A stretch of 64,000 bases of DNA. Origin: Hyphomicrobiales bacterium. Its GTDB lineage: Bacteria; Pseudomonadota; Alphaproteobacteria; Rhizobiales; Rhizobiaceae. Shown here one piece after another: positions 27,191 to 36,970 of this stretch (its first letter is position 1; each line of letters starts with the position of its first letter). The stretch lies in contig UCJH01000014.1 in NCBI GenBank assembly GCA_900472785.1, forward strand, positions 1 to 64,000. The letters are read 5' to 3'. A model generated the notes under the pieces. That model saw nothing but the letters and a program-made list of their open reading frames with translations, was not told the origin of the DNA and did not search any database. The position numbers and the translations under genes are program-made.

Positions 27191-28345
27191 TCAGAGCAGT
27201 CCGCGCACTGACAGGTTGCGCATGAGGGCCGAGGGGCCGAAGGTCCAGGGCGGGCATTCCGTGGAGAGCCGCACCGTATTGGTCAGCGAACCAAGTTCGG
27301 CATTGGAAATGGTGACAACATCGCCGAACTTGTGGGTAAACCCCTGCCCCGGCGCATCGCGGTCCTCGACGGGCGCAAACAGCGTGCCCATGAACAGCAT
27401 GAAGCCATCCGGATACTGATGGTGCGGGCCGATGGTCTGGGCCACCAGATCGAGCGGATCGCGGCTGATCTCCTTCATCGTGCTGGCGCCCTTCAGCACA
27501 AATCCGTCAAGGCCGTTGATCGTCAGGGCGAGATCCGCGTTTCGGACATCGTCGATCGAATAGGTCTCATCGAACAGGCGGATGAACGGACCGATGGCGG
27601 AGGAGGCGTTGTTGTCCTTGGCCTTGCCGAGAAGGAGCGCCGAGCGGCCCTCGACATCACGCAGGTTGACGTCATTGCCGAGCGTGGCGCCCTTGACGCG
27701 GCCGGCGCTATCGACGGCCAGCACGATTTCAGGCTCCGGATTGTTCCAGCGGGAAATCGGATGCAGTCCGACCGACGCACCCCAGCCGACCGAGGCCAAC
27801 ACCTGCGCCTTCGAGAAGACCTCGGCATCCGGCCCGATGCCGACCTCCAGATATTGCGACCAGACCCCTTCCTCGATCAGCGCGGCCTTGACTTTCGCCG
27901 CCTCCTCCGAGCCGGCCTTGAGGTCGCGCAGGCTGTCGCCGATGATCGCGGTGACCCGCTCGCGCATCTTTTCGGCAAGCGCCGGATTGCCCGCCGCCTT
28001 TTCCTCGATCACCCGCTCGATCATCGAGCGCGCGAAGGTGACGCCGCAAGCCTTGACCGCCTGCAGGTCGCAAGGGGCGAGAAAATGCAGGGCCGAGTGA
28101 TTTCCGGCAGCCTCGACCGAGGCCGCCAGCACGCTTTGAAGATCGGCAAGCCGCTCGCCCACCTGCGTTCGCAGATAGCCTGCCGGATCGTCCAGTTCGA
28201 GCAGATCACGCATCGTCGCGGTGGTTTTAGAGGTGACGTCGAAGAGCACGCCGTCGCGGAGCACGACCAGGCTCGGACCGGCAACGTCCGGTCGCCAGAC
28301 TCGGCCGACGAAGGTTCCGGTTTTATAGAATTCGACATCCGGCAT
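27191..28345 (-). CDS. Fumarylacetoacetate hydrolase family protein
   Basis: A 384-residue FAH-fold enzyme. The metal-binding region is NPEPEIVLAVDSAG with the ELV/E-type glutamates, and GATLGNDVNLRDVEG follows. The N-terminal half includes ACGVTFARS. The length exceeds simple FAH hydrolases and resembles sugar-acid dehydratase-like members (2-keto-3-deoxy acids). The reaction cannot be fixed from sequence. It appears monocistronic, converging on the epimerase gene with a 15-bp gap. Confidence 0.8.
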   Translation of the reverse strand: MPDVEFYKTGTFVGRVWRPDVAGPSLVVLRDGVLFDVTSKTTATMRDLLELDDPAGYLRTQVGERLADLQSVLAASVEAAGNHSALHFLAPCDLQAVKACGVTFARSMIERVIEEKAAGNPALAEKMRERVTAIIGDSLRDLKAGSEEAAKVKAALIEEGVWSQYLEVGIGPDAEVFSKAQVLASVGWGASVGLHPISRWNNPEPEIVLAVDSAGRVKGATLGNDVNLRDVEGRSALLLGKAKDNNASSAIGPFIRLFDETYSIDDVRNADLALTINGLDGFVLKGASTMKEISRDPLDLVAQTIGPHHQYPDGFMLFMGTLFAPVEDRDAPGQGFTHKFGDVVTISNAELGSLTNTVRLSTECPPWTFGPSALMRNLSVRGLL

Positions 28346-28638
28346 TGCGCTTGCTCCTCCTCATGCGGCGTCATCGCCGGATCGCCGGTGCGGAATCCGT
28401 GGCCGCTCGCAAGATAGCCGGCATCGGTTCGGGGGCAAGCGGTAAAACATCGAAACCATCGGCGCACACGCGCCGAAACAAAGCTGCAGAAAAAACGGCG
28501 ATTGCCCCAATTGTTTTCACCTCTTCAGGCGAGCAGTATATTTAAGTTTACTGATTTTCTGATAGCACAGCACGAAGCGAACAAGCGGGCCGCGTCGCCC
28601 GTTTCGCCGGCGCAGACCAGTTGGGGAGGACAGACACC

Positions 28639-29817
28639 ATGAGCTTTACCGAAACAACGACGACCTCATGGTTTTCCCGGCTGAAAAGCGGCCTTGCGGG
28701 CCTGGTCATCGGCCCGCTGCTCGTTATCGGCATGATCTGGCTTCTGTCGTGGAACGAGGGCCGTTCGGTCCAGACCTACCGGGCGCTGGTCGAAGGCGCC
28801 GGCATCGTCGTCTCGGTTGATAACGCGTCCGTCGATCCGGCCAACGAGGGCAAGCTCATTCATATCTCCGGTCCGGTCAAGCCGGATGGAACGCCGGAAG
28901 ATCCGATGTTCGGCATCGCGGCTGAAGGCGCGGCCGGCCTCAAACGCAAGGTCGAGATGTTCCAGTGGGAGCAGCAGAGCGAAAGCAAGACCGAAACGAA
29001 GCTCGGCGGCGGCGAGGAAACCGTCACGACCTACACCTACAAGAAGACATGGCGTTCAAGCCAGGTCGATTCCTCCGATTTCCGCATTCCCGACGGCCAT
29101 CAGAACCCGCAAATGCCGTTCGAGGGTGACCGCTTCACGGTGCCGAGCGCAACCATCGGCGCCTTCACCGTGGATGGCGAAGCCGTGGCCAACCTTGGCG
29201 AGGACAGTGCCGTCAAGCTGACGCCGGACGTGCTGGATCGCGTCCGCACGGCGCTCGGTACCGACAAGCCGGTGAATGCCGATGGCGTTACCGTCTACGT
29301 CTCGCAGAACCGCCAGAGCCCGGCCGTCGGCGACCTGCGCATCAGCTTCATCCGCCAGGATGTCGCGCAGGCGAGCTTCGTCGGCGCGCAGAAGGCGACG
29401 AAGCTGGGTGCCTACAAGGCATCCAACGGTCGCGAGCTTTTCCTCAGCGCTGCCGGCAATGCCTCTTCCGCGGAAATGTTCGAAACCGCGCAGAGCGAGA
29501 ATACGCTGATCACCTGGCTTATCCGCGTCGGCGGCCTCATCGGCATGTTCATCGGCTTTGCCATGATGTTGTCGATCCTCGGCATCATCGCCGATGTCAT
29601 CCCCTTCGTCGGCTCGATCGTCAGTTTCGGCACCTCGGCCATCGCCGCCATCCTGACATTGCTTTTGGGACCGCTGGTCATCGCCATTGCATGGATCGCC
29701 TATCGGCCGCTTCTGGCGATCGCCATCATTGCGGTCGGCGGGCTTCTCGCCGTGGCAACCATCTATCTGCGCCGCAACCGCGCGGCATCGGCCCCCGCGT
29801 CCGTGCGGGCCAGCTGA
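28639..29817 (+). CDS. TMEM43 family membrane protein
   Basis: A 392-residue protein with one N-terminal helix (about 17-38, GLVIGPLLVIGMIWLLSWNE), a large central domain of about 260 residues and three or four helices near the C terminus. GRSVQTYRALVEGA and KKTWRSSQVDSSDF are family features. TMEM43 proteins include a human nuclear-envelope protein; the bacterial role is unknown. ATG 28639 follows GGGAGGAC; an upstream TTG is in frame. Confidence 0.85.
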   Translation: MSFTETTTTSWFSRLKSGLAGLVIGPLLVIGMIWLLSWNEGRSVQTYRALVEGAGIVVSVDNASVDPANEGKLIHISGPVKPDGTPEDPMFGIAAEGAAGLKRKVEMFQWEQQSESKTETKLGGGEETVTTYTYKKTWRSSQVDSSDFRIPDGHQNPQMPFEGDRFTVPSATIGAFTVDGEAVANLGEDSAVKLTPDVLDRVRTALGTDKPVNADGVTVYVSQNRQSPAVGDLRISFIRQDVAQASFVGAQKATKLGAYKASNGRELFLSAAGNASSAEMFETAQSENTLITWLIRVGGLIGMFIGFAMMLSILGIIADVIPFVGSIVSFGTSAIAAILTLLLGPLVIAIAWIAYRPLLAIAIIAVGGLLAVATIYLRRNRAASAPASVRAS

Positions 29818-29954
29818 CCGGCCCCATGGACGATCGCTGCATCGCCTAAGCCTGAAAATCCCGCCCCCTTGACGACAAAGGGTGCGAGAAGCCTGCTTTC
29901 GCAACATGCAGATGTGCAGGCGGCATTGCCCTCAAACCGGAAACTTCAGGCATC

Positions 29955-30743
29955 ATGTTTCTCGCGTCAAAGCTGTTCTGGTTGCTCGCCCAGCCGTTGT
30001 CTCTGGTGTTCGTGTGCCTGATCGTCGCGATTCTCCTCGATGCCGCCGGGCTGGAGCGAACACGCGGTTTCTTTTCCGCCCTTGCCGTAACGATACTGTT
30101 CCTGACGCTCTTCACCAGCACCGGCGGTTATCTGCTGCAAAGTCTGGAGAACCGCTTTCCGCGCCCGGCAAATCCGCCGGCCGACGTCTCCTGCATCGTC
30201 ATCCTCGGCGGCGCCTTCGAGAACGAGGTCATGGCCGCGCGCGGCGGCATGGAGTTCAACCAGTCGGCGGATCGCTTCATCGAGGGCCTGCGGCTCGCGC
30301 GGCTTTATCCGGATGCGCGCATCCTCGTTTCGGGCGGCGACGGGTCGTTCAGCGGCGCCTATGCCGGCGATGCAGAGGCCTCGATGGCCTTTTTCTCGAC
30401 TTTCGGCATAGAGCCCGAACGTCTGATCCGCGAGAAAACCTCGCGCACCACCTTCGAGAACGCGACAAACACCAAAGCCTTGCTCGAGCAGAACGGCCTC
30501 AGCGATTGCCTGCTGGTCACCTCGGCGTTCCACATGCCGCGTTCCGTCGGGCTGTTCCGCAAGCTCGGCATTGGCGTGATCCCGTGGCCGGTGGATTACC
30601 GGACAAGCGGCCGATTGACCCTTTGGCCGGATTTCAGCCAGCCATCGCTCAATGCCCAGCTGACGACGACCGCCATACGCGAATGGACGGGTCTGCTGGC
30701 GCATTATATCGGCGGGCGGACCCACGCGATCTTCCCGAAATAG
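29955..30743 (+). CDS. YdcF/SanA family DUF218 membrane protein
   Basis: A 262-residue protein with two N-terminal helices (about 5-27 and 38-58) and a DUF218 domain: CIVILGGAF, ILVSGGDGSF, and TTFENATNTKALLEQ. E. coli ElyC, of this family, acts in envelope carbohydrate metabolism. The domain probably faces the periplasm. The specific function here is unknown. Confidence 0.87.
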   Translation: MFLASKLFWLLAQPLSLVFVCLIVAILLDAAGLERTRGFFSALAVTILFLTLFTSTGGYLLQSLENRFPRPANPPADVSCIVILGGAFENEVMAARGGMEFNQSADRFIEGLRLARLYPDARILVSGGDGSFSGAYAGDAEASMAFFSTFGIEPERLIREKTSRTTFENATNTKALLEQNGLSDCLLVTSAFHMPRSVGLFRKLGIGVIPWPVDYRTSGRLTLWPDFSQPSLNAQLTTTAIREWTGLLAHYIGGRTHAIFPK

Positions 30744-30824
30744 CGGCATCGCATGCCGATGGCGGCCCGTTGACGCGGCTGCGGCCATATGGTCCTTCTC
30801 ACCTCTCAGAATGGGAGCCAGGTG

Positions 30825-31460
30825 ATGCCGATACTGGAAATTCTCGACTATGCCGGCGTCGCGGTGTTTGCTGCCACCGGGGCGCTTTCGGCATCGCGCA
30901 AGCAGCTCGACATCATCGGCTACGTCTTTCTTGCTTCGGTGACCGGCATCGGTGGCGGCACGCTGCGCGATGTCATCCTCGGCGCCACGCCGGTCTTCTG
31001 GGTAACGAACCCCGTCTATCTTCTGGTCTGCACTGCGGCAGGCCTTGCCGTCTTCTTCTCGGCGCACATGATGGAATCGCGCTACCGATTTCTGGTCTGG
31101 CTGGATGCGATCGGCCTCTCGGCCTATTGCGTGATGGGAGCGGCAAAGGGGCTGGCCGCCACGGGTTCGCCGGCCGTCGCCATCGTTACCGGCATGCTGA
31201 CGGCAACCTTCGGCGGCATTCTGCGCGATCTTCTGGCGGGCGAACCTTCGGTGTTGCTACGCCCCGAAATCTACGTGACGGCCGCCCTGGTCGGCGCCGG
31301 AGCCTTCACCGGCGCAACGGAACTCGGCGCACCGCTGATCGCTGCGTCGGCGCTCGGCGTCGCCTCGGCCTTCCTGGTTCGCGGCGGCGCCCTTCGATAC
31401 GGATGGACGCTGCCCACCGGCAAGGCTGGACCGGGCCGGCATCCCGATGACGTGATGTAG
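30825..31460 (+). CDS. Trimeric intracellular cation (TRIC) channel family protein
   Basis: A 211-residue membrane protein with seven predicted helices in two tandem halves, each with the GGGTLRD / GGILRD signature (GIGGGTLRDVILG and TFGGILRDLLAG). Prokaryotic TRIC homologues form homotrimeric potassium channels. ATG 30825 has GGAG upstream; the frame is open to 30789. It is a single gene converging on irr. Confidence 0.9.
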   Translation: MPILEILDYAGVAVFAATGALSASRKQLDIIGYVFLASVTGIGGGTLRDVILGATPVFWVTNPVYLLVCTAAGLAVFFSAHMMESRYRFLVWLDAIGLSAYCVMGAAKGLAATGSPAVAIVTGMLTATFGGILRDLLAGEPSVLLRPEIYVTAALVGAGAFTGATELGAPLIAASALGVASAFLVRGGALRYGWTLPTGKAGPGRHPDDVM

Positions 31461-31487
31461 CGTGAAGGCCAGACAGCGACGTCGGGC

Positions 31488-31907
31488 TCAGCCGCGCTTC
31501 GGACGAAGCCGGATGACGACGTCGACATGGGCGATCTCCATGCCTTCCGGCGGCTCCGGGAGATTGCCGATGGAGATATTGTTCACCGGGATGTCGAGCA
31601 CCTCGTTGTGGCCCTCGACGAAGAAATGATGATGATCGGAAACGTTGGTGTCGAAATAGGTCTTCGCGCTTTCGACGGCCAGCACGCGGATCATGCCGGC
31701 TTCGGTGAACTGGTGAAGGGTGTTGTAGACGGTGGCCAGCGACACAGGCACGCCGGCCGTCACCGCCTCTTCATGCAGCTCTTCGACAGTCAGGTGCCGG
31801 TCGCCCTTGGCGAAAATCAGGTCGGCAAGGGCCATGCGCTGGCGCGTCGGCCGCAGCCCCGAGCGGCGCAGCCGTTCTTCCGAACATGTTTCAAGTACAA
31901 TCGCCAT
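31488..31907 (-). CDS. irr: Iron response regulator Irr (Fur family)
   Basis: A 139-residue Fur-family regulator. The winged helix includes VSLATVYNTLHQF, and the dimer domain has the HHH motif in SDHHHFF that binds haem in rhizobial Irr. No Cys-Pro haem regulatory motif is seen in the N terminus, as in Rhizobium rather than Bradyrhizobium Irr. Irr represses haem synthesis and activates iron uptake under iron limitation. ATG 31907 (MAIVLETCSEERLR) is preferred. It is divergent from fabA, an arrangement found in other Rhizobiaceae. Confidence 0.9.
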   Translation of the reverse strand: MAIVLETCSEERLRRSGLRPTRQRMALADLIFAKGDRHLTVEELHEEAVTAGVPVSLATVYNTLHQFTEAGMIRVLAVESAKTYFDTNVSDHHHFFVEGHNEVLDIPVNNISIGNLPEPPEGMEIAHVDVVIRLRPKRG

Positions 31908-31956
31908 GCGGCAAATCCAGATCGTCACGCTATTGCAGAATGCTTTTCCATTGCCG

Positions 31957-31984
31957 ATATAACTTTTGCTGCGAATGCTTTCAA
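31957..31984 (-). promoter_or_regulatory. Candidate irr promoter in the irr-fabA intergenic region
   Basis: On minus, TTGAAA (31984-31979) and TTATAT (31962-31957) are separated by 16 bp, a good sigma-70 type promoter about 50 bp upstream of the irr ATG. The remaining part of the 318-bp gap (31985-32225) must hold the fabA promoter; I see no clear -35/-10 pair or ICE-type iron motif there. Confidence 0.5.
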
Positions 31985-32225
31985 TAGTGCGCAGCCAAAC
32001 TGGAGCCGGCCACAGTCAGAAAACCGTCCGAATCTGGGGGCAAACCCATTTATCTCTGGCTGTGAACACCTCCATCATGTATGCGACGGCGGAAATTGGC
32101 CTTATTCTTTCATCAGGGAATGTGGCAAATCGGGATGAAGTTCACCTGGCTGTGCTTCATTTCAGTCCGAACTTGCTCTAAAGCAGGTCAACGAAAAACC
32201 TTGTCTAGCGGGGAAACGACAGTTC

Positions 32226-32741
32226 ATGACGACCAGACAATCCAGCTTCAACTATGAAGAAATCCTGACATGCGGTCGTGGTGAACTGTTTGGGCCCGGC
32301 AATGCACAGCTGCCCCTGCCGCCTATGCTGATGGTCCACCGCATCACCGATATTTCCGAAACGGGCGGCGCCTTCGACAAGGGCTATATCCGCGCCGAAT
32401 ACGACGTGCGTCCCGACGACTGGTATTTCCCCTGCCATTTCGCCGGAAACCCCATCATGCCCGGCTGCCTCGGTCTCGACGGCATGTGGCAATTGACCGG
32501 CTTCTTCCTCGGCTGGCTGGGCGAGCCCGGGCGCGGCATGGCCCTGTCCACCGGCGAAGTGAAGTTCAAGGGAATGGTTCGCCCGACGACGAAGCTTCTG
32601 GAATACGGCATCGACTTCAAGCGCGTCATGCGCGGCCGGCTGGTTCTCGGAACCGCCGATGGCTGGCTCAAGGCCGACGGCGAGACTATCTATCAGGCAA
32701 GCGACCTGCGCGTCGGTCTGTCCAAGGAAAAAGCGGCCTGA
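32226..32741 (+). CDS. fabA: 3-Hydroxydecanoyl-ACP dehydratase/isomerase FabA
   Basis: A 171-residue hotdog-fold enzyme that dehydrates 3-hydroxydecanoyl-ACP and isomerises the product to cis-3-decenoyl-ACP, the branch point to unsaturated fatty acids. The active-site His is in [16 protein letters not shown] and the Asp in the same segment. It starts the fabA-fabB-fabI operon; fabB begins 47 bp downstream. Confidence 0.97.
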   Translation: MTTRQSSFNYEEILTCGRGELFGPGNAQLPLPPMLMVHRITDISETGGAFDKGYIRAEYDVRPDDWYFPCHFAGNPIMPGCLGLDGMWQLTGFFLGWLGEPGRGMALSTGEVKFKGMVRPTTKLLEYGIDFKRVMRGRLVLGTADGWLKADGETIYQASDLRVGLSKEKAA

Positions 32742-32788
32742 ACCACGGCGCTGCCGCACTCAGAGACACTAAAGAAAAGGTCATCGAC

Positions 32789-34012
32789 ATGAGACGGGTT
32801 GTTGTCACGGGTCTGGGTATCGTTTCCTCCATCGGAAACGATGCGGAACAAGTCACCGCGTCCCTGCGTGAAGCGAAGTCGGGCATTTCGTTCTCGAACG
32901 ATTTCGCCGAACATGGATTCCGCTGCCAGGTCTGGGGCGCGCCCAATATCGACGTGACCGAACTGGTCGATCGCCGCGCCGCGCGTTTCCTGTCGCAGGG
33001 CGGCATGTGGAACCATGTCGCGATGAAGCAGGCGATTGCCGACTCGGGCCTTGAGGACAGCGATGTCGGCGGCAACGAGCGCACCGGCATCATCATGGGC
33101 TCCGGCGGTCCCTCGACCCGTACCCTGATCGAGGCGGCCGAAATTACCATCAAGAACAACTCGCCCAAGCGCATCGGCCCGTTTGCCGTGCCGAAGGCGA
33201 TGTCATCCACGGCCTCGGCAACGCTTGCCACCTGGTTCAAGATCCACGGCGTCAACTACTCGATCTCGTCGGCCTGCTCGACCTCGGCGCATTGCATCGG
33301 CAACGCCATGGAAATGATCCAGTGGGGCAAGCAGGACGTCATGTTCGCCGGCGGCCACGAAGACCTCGACTGGACCATGTCGAATCTCTTCGACGCCATG
33401 GGCGCCATGTCTTCCAAGTACAACGACACGCCATCGACCGCGTCTCGCGCCTACGACGTCTCGCGTGACGGTTTCGTCATTGCCGGCGGTGCCGGCGTTC
33501 TGGTTCTGGAGGAGCTGGAGCATGCCAAGGCCCGCGGTGCCAAGATCTATGCGGAAATCACCGGCTACGGCGCAACCTCGGACGGCTACGACATGGTCGC
33601 TCCGTCGGGCGAAGGCGCCATCCGCTGCATGCGCCAGGCGCTCGCCACGGTGAAGGGCGAAGTCGACTACGTCAACACCCACGGCACATCGACGCCGGTC
33701 GGCGACTCGAAGGAAATCGGCGCGATCCGCGAGGTCTTCGGCGACAAAATCCCGCATATCCAGTCGACCAAGTCGCTGACCGGCCATTCGCTCGGCGCGG
33801 CAGGCGTGCAGGAATCGATCTATTCCCTGCTGATGATGCAGGCCGGATTCATCGGCGAAAGCGCGCACATCACCGAACTCGATCCCGAATTCGACGGCGT
33901 GCCGATCGTGCGCAAGCGCATCGACAATGCCGTGATCAACACCGCGCTTTCCAATTCCTTCGGCTTCGGCGGAACCAACGCGACGCTCGTTTTCCAGCGC
34001 TACAACGGATAA
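32789..34012 (+). CDS. fabB: Beta-ketoacyl-ACP synthase I (FabB)
   Basis: A 407-residue condensing enzyme that elongates cis-3-decenoyl-ACP. The Cys-His-His triad is visible: Cys in [10 protein letters not shown], His in [11 protein letters not shown] and His in [15 protein letters not shown] 32789 ([14 protein letters not shown]) is the standard start; the frame is open far upstream through fabA. fabI follows after 4 bp. Confidence 0.97.
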   Translation: MRRVVVTGLGIVSSIGNDAEQVTASLREAKSGISFSNDFAEHGFRCQVWGAPNIDVTELVDRRAARFLSQGGMWNHVAMKQAIADSGLEDSDVGGNERTGIIMGSGGPSTRTLIEAAEITIKNNSPKRIGPFAVPKAMSSTASATLATWFKIHGVNYSISSACSTSAHCIGNAMEMIQWGKQDVMFAGGHEDLDWTMSNLFDAMGAMSSKYNDTPSTASRAYDVSRDGFVIAGGAGVLVLEELEHAKARGAKIYAEITGYGATSDGYDMVAPSGEGAIRCMRQALATVKGEVDYVNTHGTSTPVGDSKEIGAIREVFGDKIPHIQSTKSLTGHSLGAAGVQESIYSLLMMQAGFIGESAHITELDPEFDGVPIVRKRIDNAVINTALSNSFGFGGTNATLVFQRYNG

Positions 34013-34016
34013 ATCG

Positions 34017-34823
34017 ATGACCGGCATCATGAACGGAAAACGCGGCCTCATCATGGGCGTCGCCAACAGCCACTCGATCGCCTGGGGCATCGCGCAGGCG
34101 CTTTCGGGCCAGGGCGCGGAACTGGCCTTCACCTATCAGGGCGAAGCGCTCGGCAAGCGCGTGAAGCCGCTGGCCGCCGAGGTCAATTCGGATATCCTGC
34201 TCCCCTGCGACGTCGAGGATATAGCCTCCGTCGACAGCGTCATCGCAGCGCTCAAGGAAAAATGGGGCAAGCTCGATTTCATCGTGCACGCCATCGGCTT
34301 TTCCGACAAGAACGAGCTGAAGGGTCTTTACGCCGACACCTCGCGCGAAAACTTCAGCCGCACCATGGTCATTTCCTGCTTCTCGTTTACGGAGATCGCC
34401 AGGCGTGCCGCCGAACTGATGACGGACGGCGGCACCATGCTGACGCTGACCTATGGCGGCTCCGTGCGCGTGATGCCGAACTATAACGTCATGGGTGTCG
34501 CCAAGGCCGCCCTTGAGGCCTCCGTGCGTTACCTTGCGTCCGACTACGGCCAGCGCGGCATCCGCGTCAATGCGATCTCGGCCGGCCCGATCCGCACGCT
34601 GGCCGGCGCCGGCATTTCCGATGCCCGCGCCATGCTGTCCTGGCAGCAGAAGAACTCGCCGCTGCGCCGCACGGTGACGATCGAGGATGTCGGCAATTCC
34701 GCGCTCTACCTGCTCTCGCCCCTGTCCAGCGGCGTGACCGGCGAAATCCACTACGTGGATTCCGGCTACAACATCACCTCGATGCCGGTGCTGGAAACAT
34801 TGAGCAAGGCCGACAGTGAATAG
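34017..34823 (+). CDS. fabI: Enoyl-ACP reductase (FabI)
   Basis: A 268-residue NADH-dependent enoyl-ACP reductase, the last step of each elongation cycle and the target of triclosan-type inhibitors. Motifs: MGVANSHSIAWGIA for NAD, and the Tyr-x6-Lys catalytic pair in PNYNVMGVAKAALEAS. It is 4 bp after fabB, in a FabA-B-I operon. Confidence 0.96.
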   Translation: MTGIMNGKRGLIMGVANSHSIAWGIAQALSGQGAELAFTYQGEALGKRVKPLAAEVNSDILLPCDVEDIASVDSVIAALKEKWGKLDFIVHAIGFSDKNELKGLYADTSRENFSRTMVISCFSFTEIARRAAELMTDGGTMLTLTYGGSVRVMPNYNVMGVAKAALEASVRYLASDYGQRGIRVNAISAGPIRTLAGAGISDARAMLSWQQKNSPLRRTVTIEDVGNSALYLLSPLSSGVTGEIHYVDSGYNITSMPVLETLSKADSE

Positions 34824-34842
34824 CACGCATAAACTGCATCAG

Positions 34843-34877
34843 GTTGCATTAAATCCTGTTGCATTTTTTGGTTGCAT
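34843..34877. repeat. Three GTTGCAT direct repeats upstream of the S8 protease gene
   Basis: GTTGCAT occurs at 34843, 34858 and 34871, spacings of 15 and 13 bp, in an AT-rich 97-bp gap after fabI. The last copy is 43 bp before the protease ATG. They may be binding sites for a regulator or include a -35 element. Confidence 0.45.
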
Positions 34878-34919
34878 ATGTGATTTTCGACACTTTCCGA
34901 GGGGAAGGACGAATTTCTT

Positions 34920-36145
34920 ATGGCCAACACATTGCGACCAAATCCGGTTCTTGAAAATCAGCGGCCCAGACCAACCGGGTCGCTGATTGTCGCTATCCGT
35001 TCGGATGTCGACTACAGGGACGCCGTGCGCGTTCTGGAACAGCGGACACAAGCGCCGGTCAATTCATCGACGCTGAGCGCTGCAAATCTTTCCGGGCTTT
35101 CACAGAATGCACCGGTGGTCTTTATCGAAGACCTCCATGTCGCGTTCATTCCCCGCCATATCCGGGAACGAAGCTCGACATTGATGCAGACGCTGAATGC
35201 GGAAGATATGTTCGTCGAGGTCCGTCCGGAGTTCTATCTGTTCAAGCAACAGGAATTCACCGACACCGCGGCATCAACTTGGGGCGTTGCCGCCACGCGC
35301 GCGATCGACAGTCCGTACACCGGCAAAGGCATAAAGCTCTGTATTCTGGACACCGGGATAGACCGGGACCACCCGGACTTCATCCAGCGCGATATCGTGG
35401 ACAAGAGCTTTATCAAGGACGAAGATATCGACGGCCTGCGGGGCACGGGACGCATTGCGCCGGAACCGCATGCGGTTATCCCGCAAAACCCGACGTCCTC
35501 CGCTATGGAGTGGCGCCCGGCGCGAGCCTTTATGTCGGCAAGGTTCTCAACAATCGCGGATTTGGTGCCGAAGGCGATATCCTCAGCGGTATGAGCTGGG
35601 CGATCGAAAATCGCTGCGAGGTTATATCCATGTCCCTTGGAGGTACGGTTCGCGAGGGCGAAAAGCCGAGCGAGCTCTATGAGAGAATGGGGCAGCTTGC
35701 CCTGGACAACGGTTGCCTCATCATCGCTGCGGCCGGCAATGACAGCAACCGTTCCTTCGGCTTCATCGCGCCGGTGGCCTCGCCAGCCAACGCGGCGACG
35801 ATCATGGCCGTCGGAGCGGTCGATCCGAACTTCGAGCCCGCTTATTTCTCCTGCGGCGGCCTCAATCCGAACGGCGGCGAGGTTGACCTCGTCGCACCTG
35901 GCGTCGGCGTCTTTTCGACCTCGCCGGCGCCGCAGCTCTATCGGACGATGTCGGGCACCAGCATGGCCTGTCCGCATGCCGCCGGAATTGCCGCGCTATG
36001 GGCCGAGTCCGACCCCACCCTTCGCGGCGCGGAACTTTGGCGTGCGTTAAAGGAAAATGCACGCCCTCTGGAGCATCCTGTCCGGGACGTCGGGTCAGGC
36101 CTCATCATCGCCCCGGCGCCGGCGGCGGCAACGAATATCGTTTGA
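34920..36145 (+). pseudogene. Subtilisin-like S8 peptidase, interrupted by a single-base frameshift
   Basis: Two overlapping frames make one S8 protease of about 408 residues. The first frame (34920 on) has a prodomain-like region (1-125) and the catalytic Asp144 in CILDTGIDRDHPDF. At the G run 35440-35443 the homology moves to the -1 frame, which supplies the His in GHGTHCAGTACG, the oxyanion Asn in AAGNDSNRS and the Ser in SGTSMACPHAAG, ending at 36145. One more G in the run restores LRGHGTHCAG, so a base was lost, or miscalled in the assembly. No signal peptide is seen, so the protease would be intracellular. A small inhibitor/propeptide-like gene follows. Confidence 0.88.
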
Positions 36146-36224
36146 ATTCGAAACCGTCTGGCCTATATTTAGGGAACAACGTCGCGTTCCGCAGGGTTCT
36201 GCCGCGACAGTAGAGGTTAAGATC

Positions 36225-36470
36225 ATGAGCAGCTTACGATATTCGATCGTTGTCGATAGTGGGCATATCCCTGACACAGGGCTCATCGCAAAAACCGCCG
36301 TATCGAACGGCTTCGTTGTCGACAATGTCATTCCGGAAATCGGCGCCATTTTCGGTCGCGCCGAAAATCCCGGCGTGGTGGAAAAAATTCGCGACATCGT
36401 GGGTGTCGAGGACATTCGTCCTTCGCGCGATGTTCAGCTGGCGCCGTTTGACGAGCGCATCCCGCAATAG
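36225..36470 (+). CDS. Small inhibitor I9/S8-propeptide-like protein
   Basis: An 81-residue protein with an apparent beta-alpha-beta-beta-alpha-beta order (RYSIVVDSG, helix, FVVDNVIPEIGAIFGRA, helix GVVEKIRDIVG, VEDIRPSRDVQL). The end matches the pattern of I9 propeptide inhibitors of subtilisins. It lies 79 bp downstream of the frameshifted S8 protease and has no signal peptide, so it may fold or inhibit that protease in trans. The assignment is by fold pattern and context, not by a strict motif. Confidence 0.55.
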   Translation: MSSLRYSIVVDSGHIPDTGLIAKTAVSNGFVVDNVIPEIGAIFGRAENPGVVEKIRDIVGVEDIRPSRDVQLAPFDERIPQ

Positions 36471-36559
36471 GTTGATCCGAATATACTGATGTCATCCTTC
36501 TCGATTCCGGAGGAATAGGGAGAATGTATCCGCACGCCAATATTCGGATCGCTAAAACC

Positions 36560-36790
36560 TCAGGCGGCGAGCCATAGGACGGCGAGAACCGCGACCACGA
36601 TGACGCCGAAGACGATCAGCTTCTTGCGGGTCTGGTTGAGCGCTCCCGTGTCGGTCGGCGCATGGGCGCCGGTCTGGAACGCCATCGGGACTTCCGACGT
36701 CAATCCCCTGCCTTCACCGCTTTTGATGTCTTTCGCGATCACTTCCGCGACGTCTTCCGTGACAGGTGGGCGGGCTGGTCCAAATCCCAT
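36560..36790 (-). CDS. Small tail-anchored membrane protein of unknown function
   Basis: A 76-residue protein: a soluble N terminus with ARPPVTEDVAEVIAKDIKSG and a single C-terminal helix KLIVFGVIVVAVLAVLWLAA ending at the stop, so probably tail anchored in the inner membrane. ATG 36790 has GGAG 11 bp upstream; the frame extends to 36964 without support. I do not recognise a family. Confidence 0.6.
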   Translation of the reverse strand: MGFGPARPPVTEDVAEVIAKDIKSGEGRGLTSEVPMAFQTGAHAPTDTGALNQTRKKLIVFGVIVVAVLAVLWLAA

Positions 36791-36970
36791 TGTTTTGCTC
36801 CATCGAATGCCGTGCGCCCGAAGGGGCGCACATCGGCGCGACAGCAAAATGGTGGACCCGAATCGAATGCAACGCAATCGCCGTTGCATAAATCTTTGGG
36901 TGGAATCGATCCGGACGGGATCAATGCAGGTTCGCCCAGCCTGAAAAAACGTGCCGGGCGCCAAAGCGCC

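Noticed and set aside
35434-35465. Programmed -1 ribosomal frameshift in the S8 protease gene
   Set aside because: A slip back after CGG would give the right product, but there is no good slippery heptamer and I see no clear downstream pseudoknot or internal ribosome site. A lost base in the G run is simpler, though reads should be checked.
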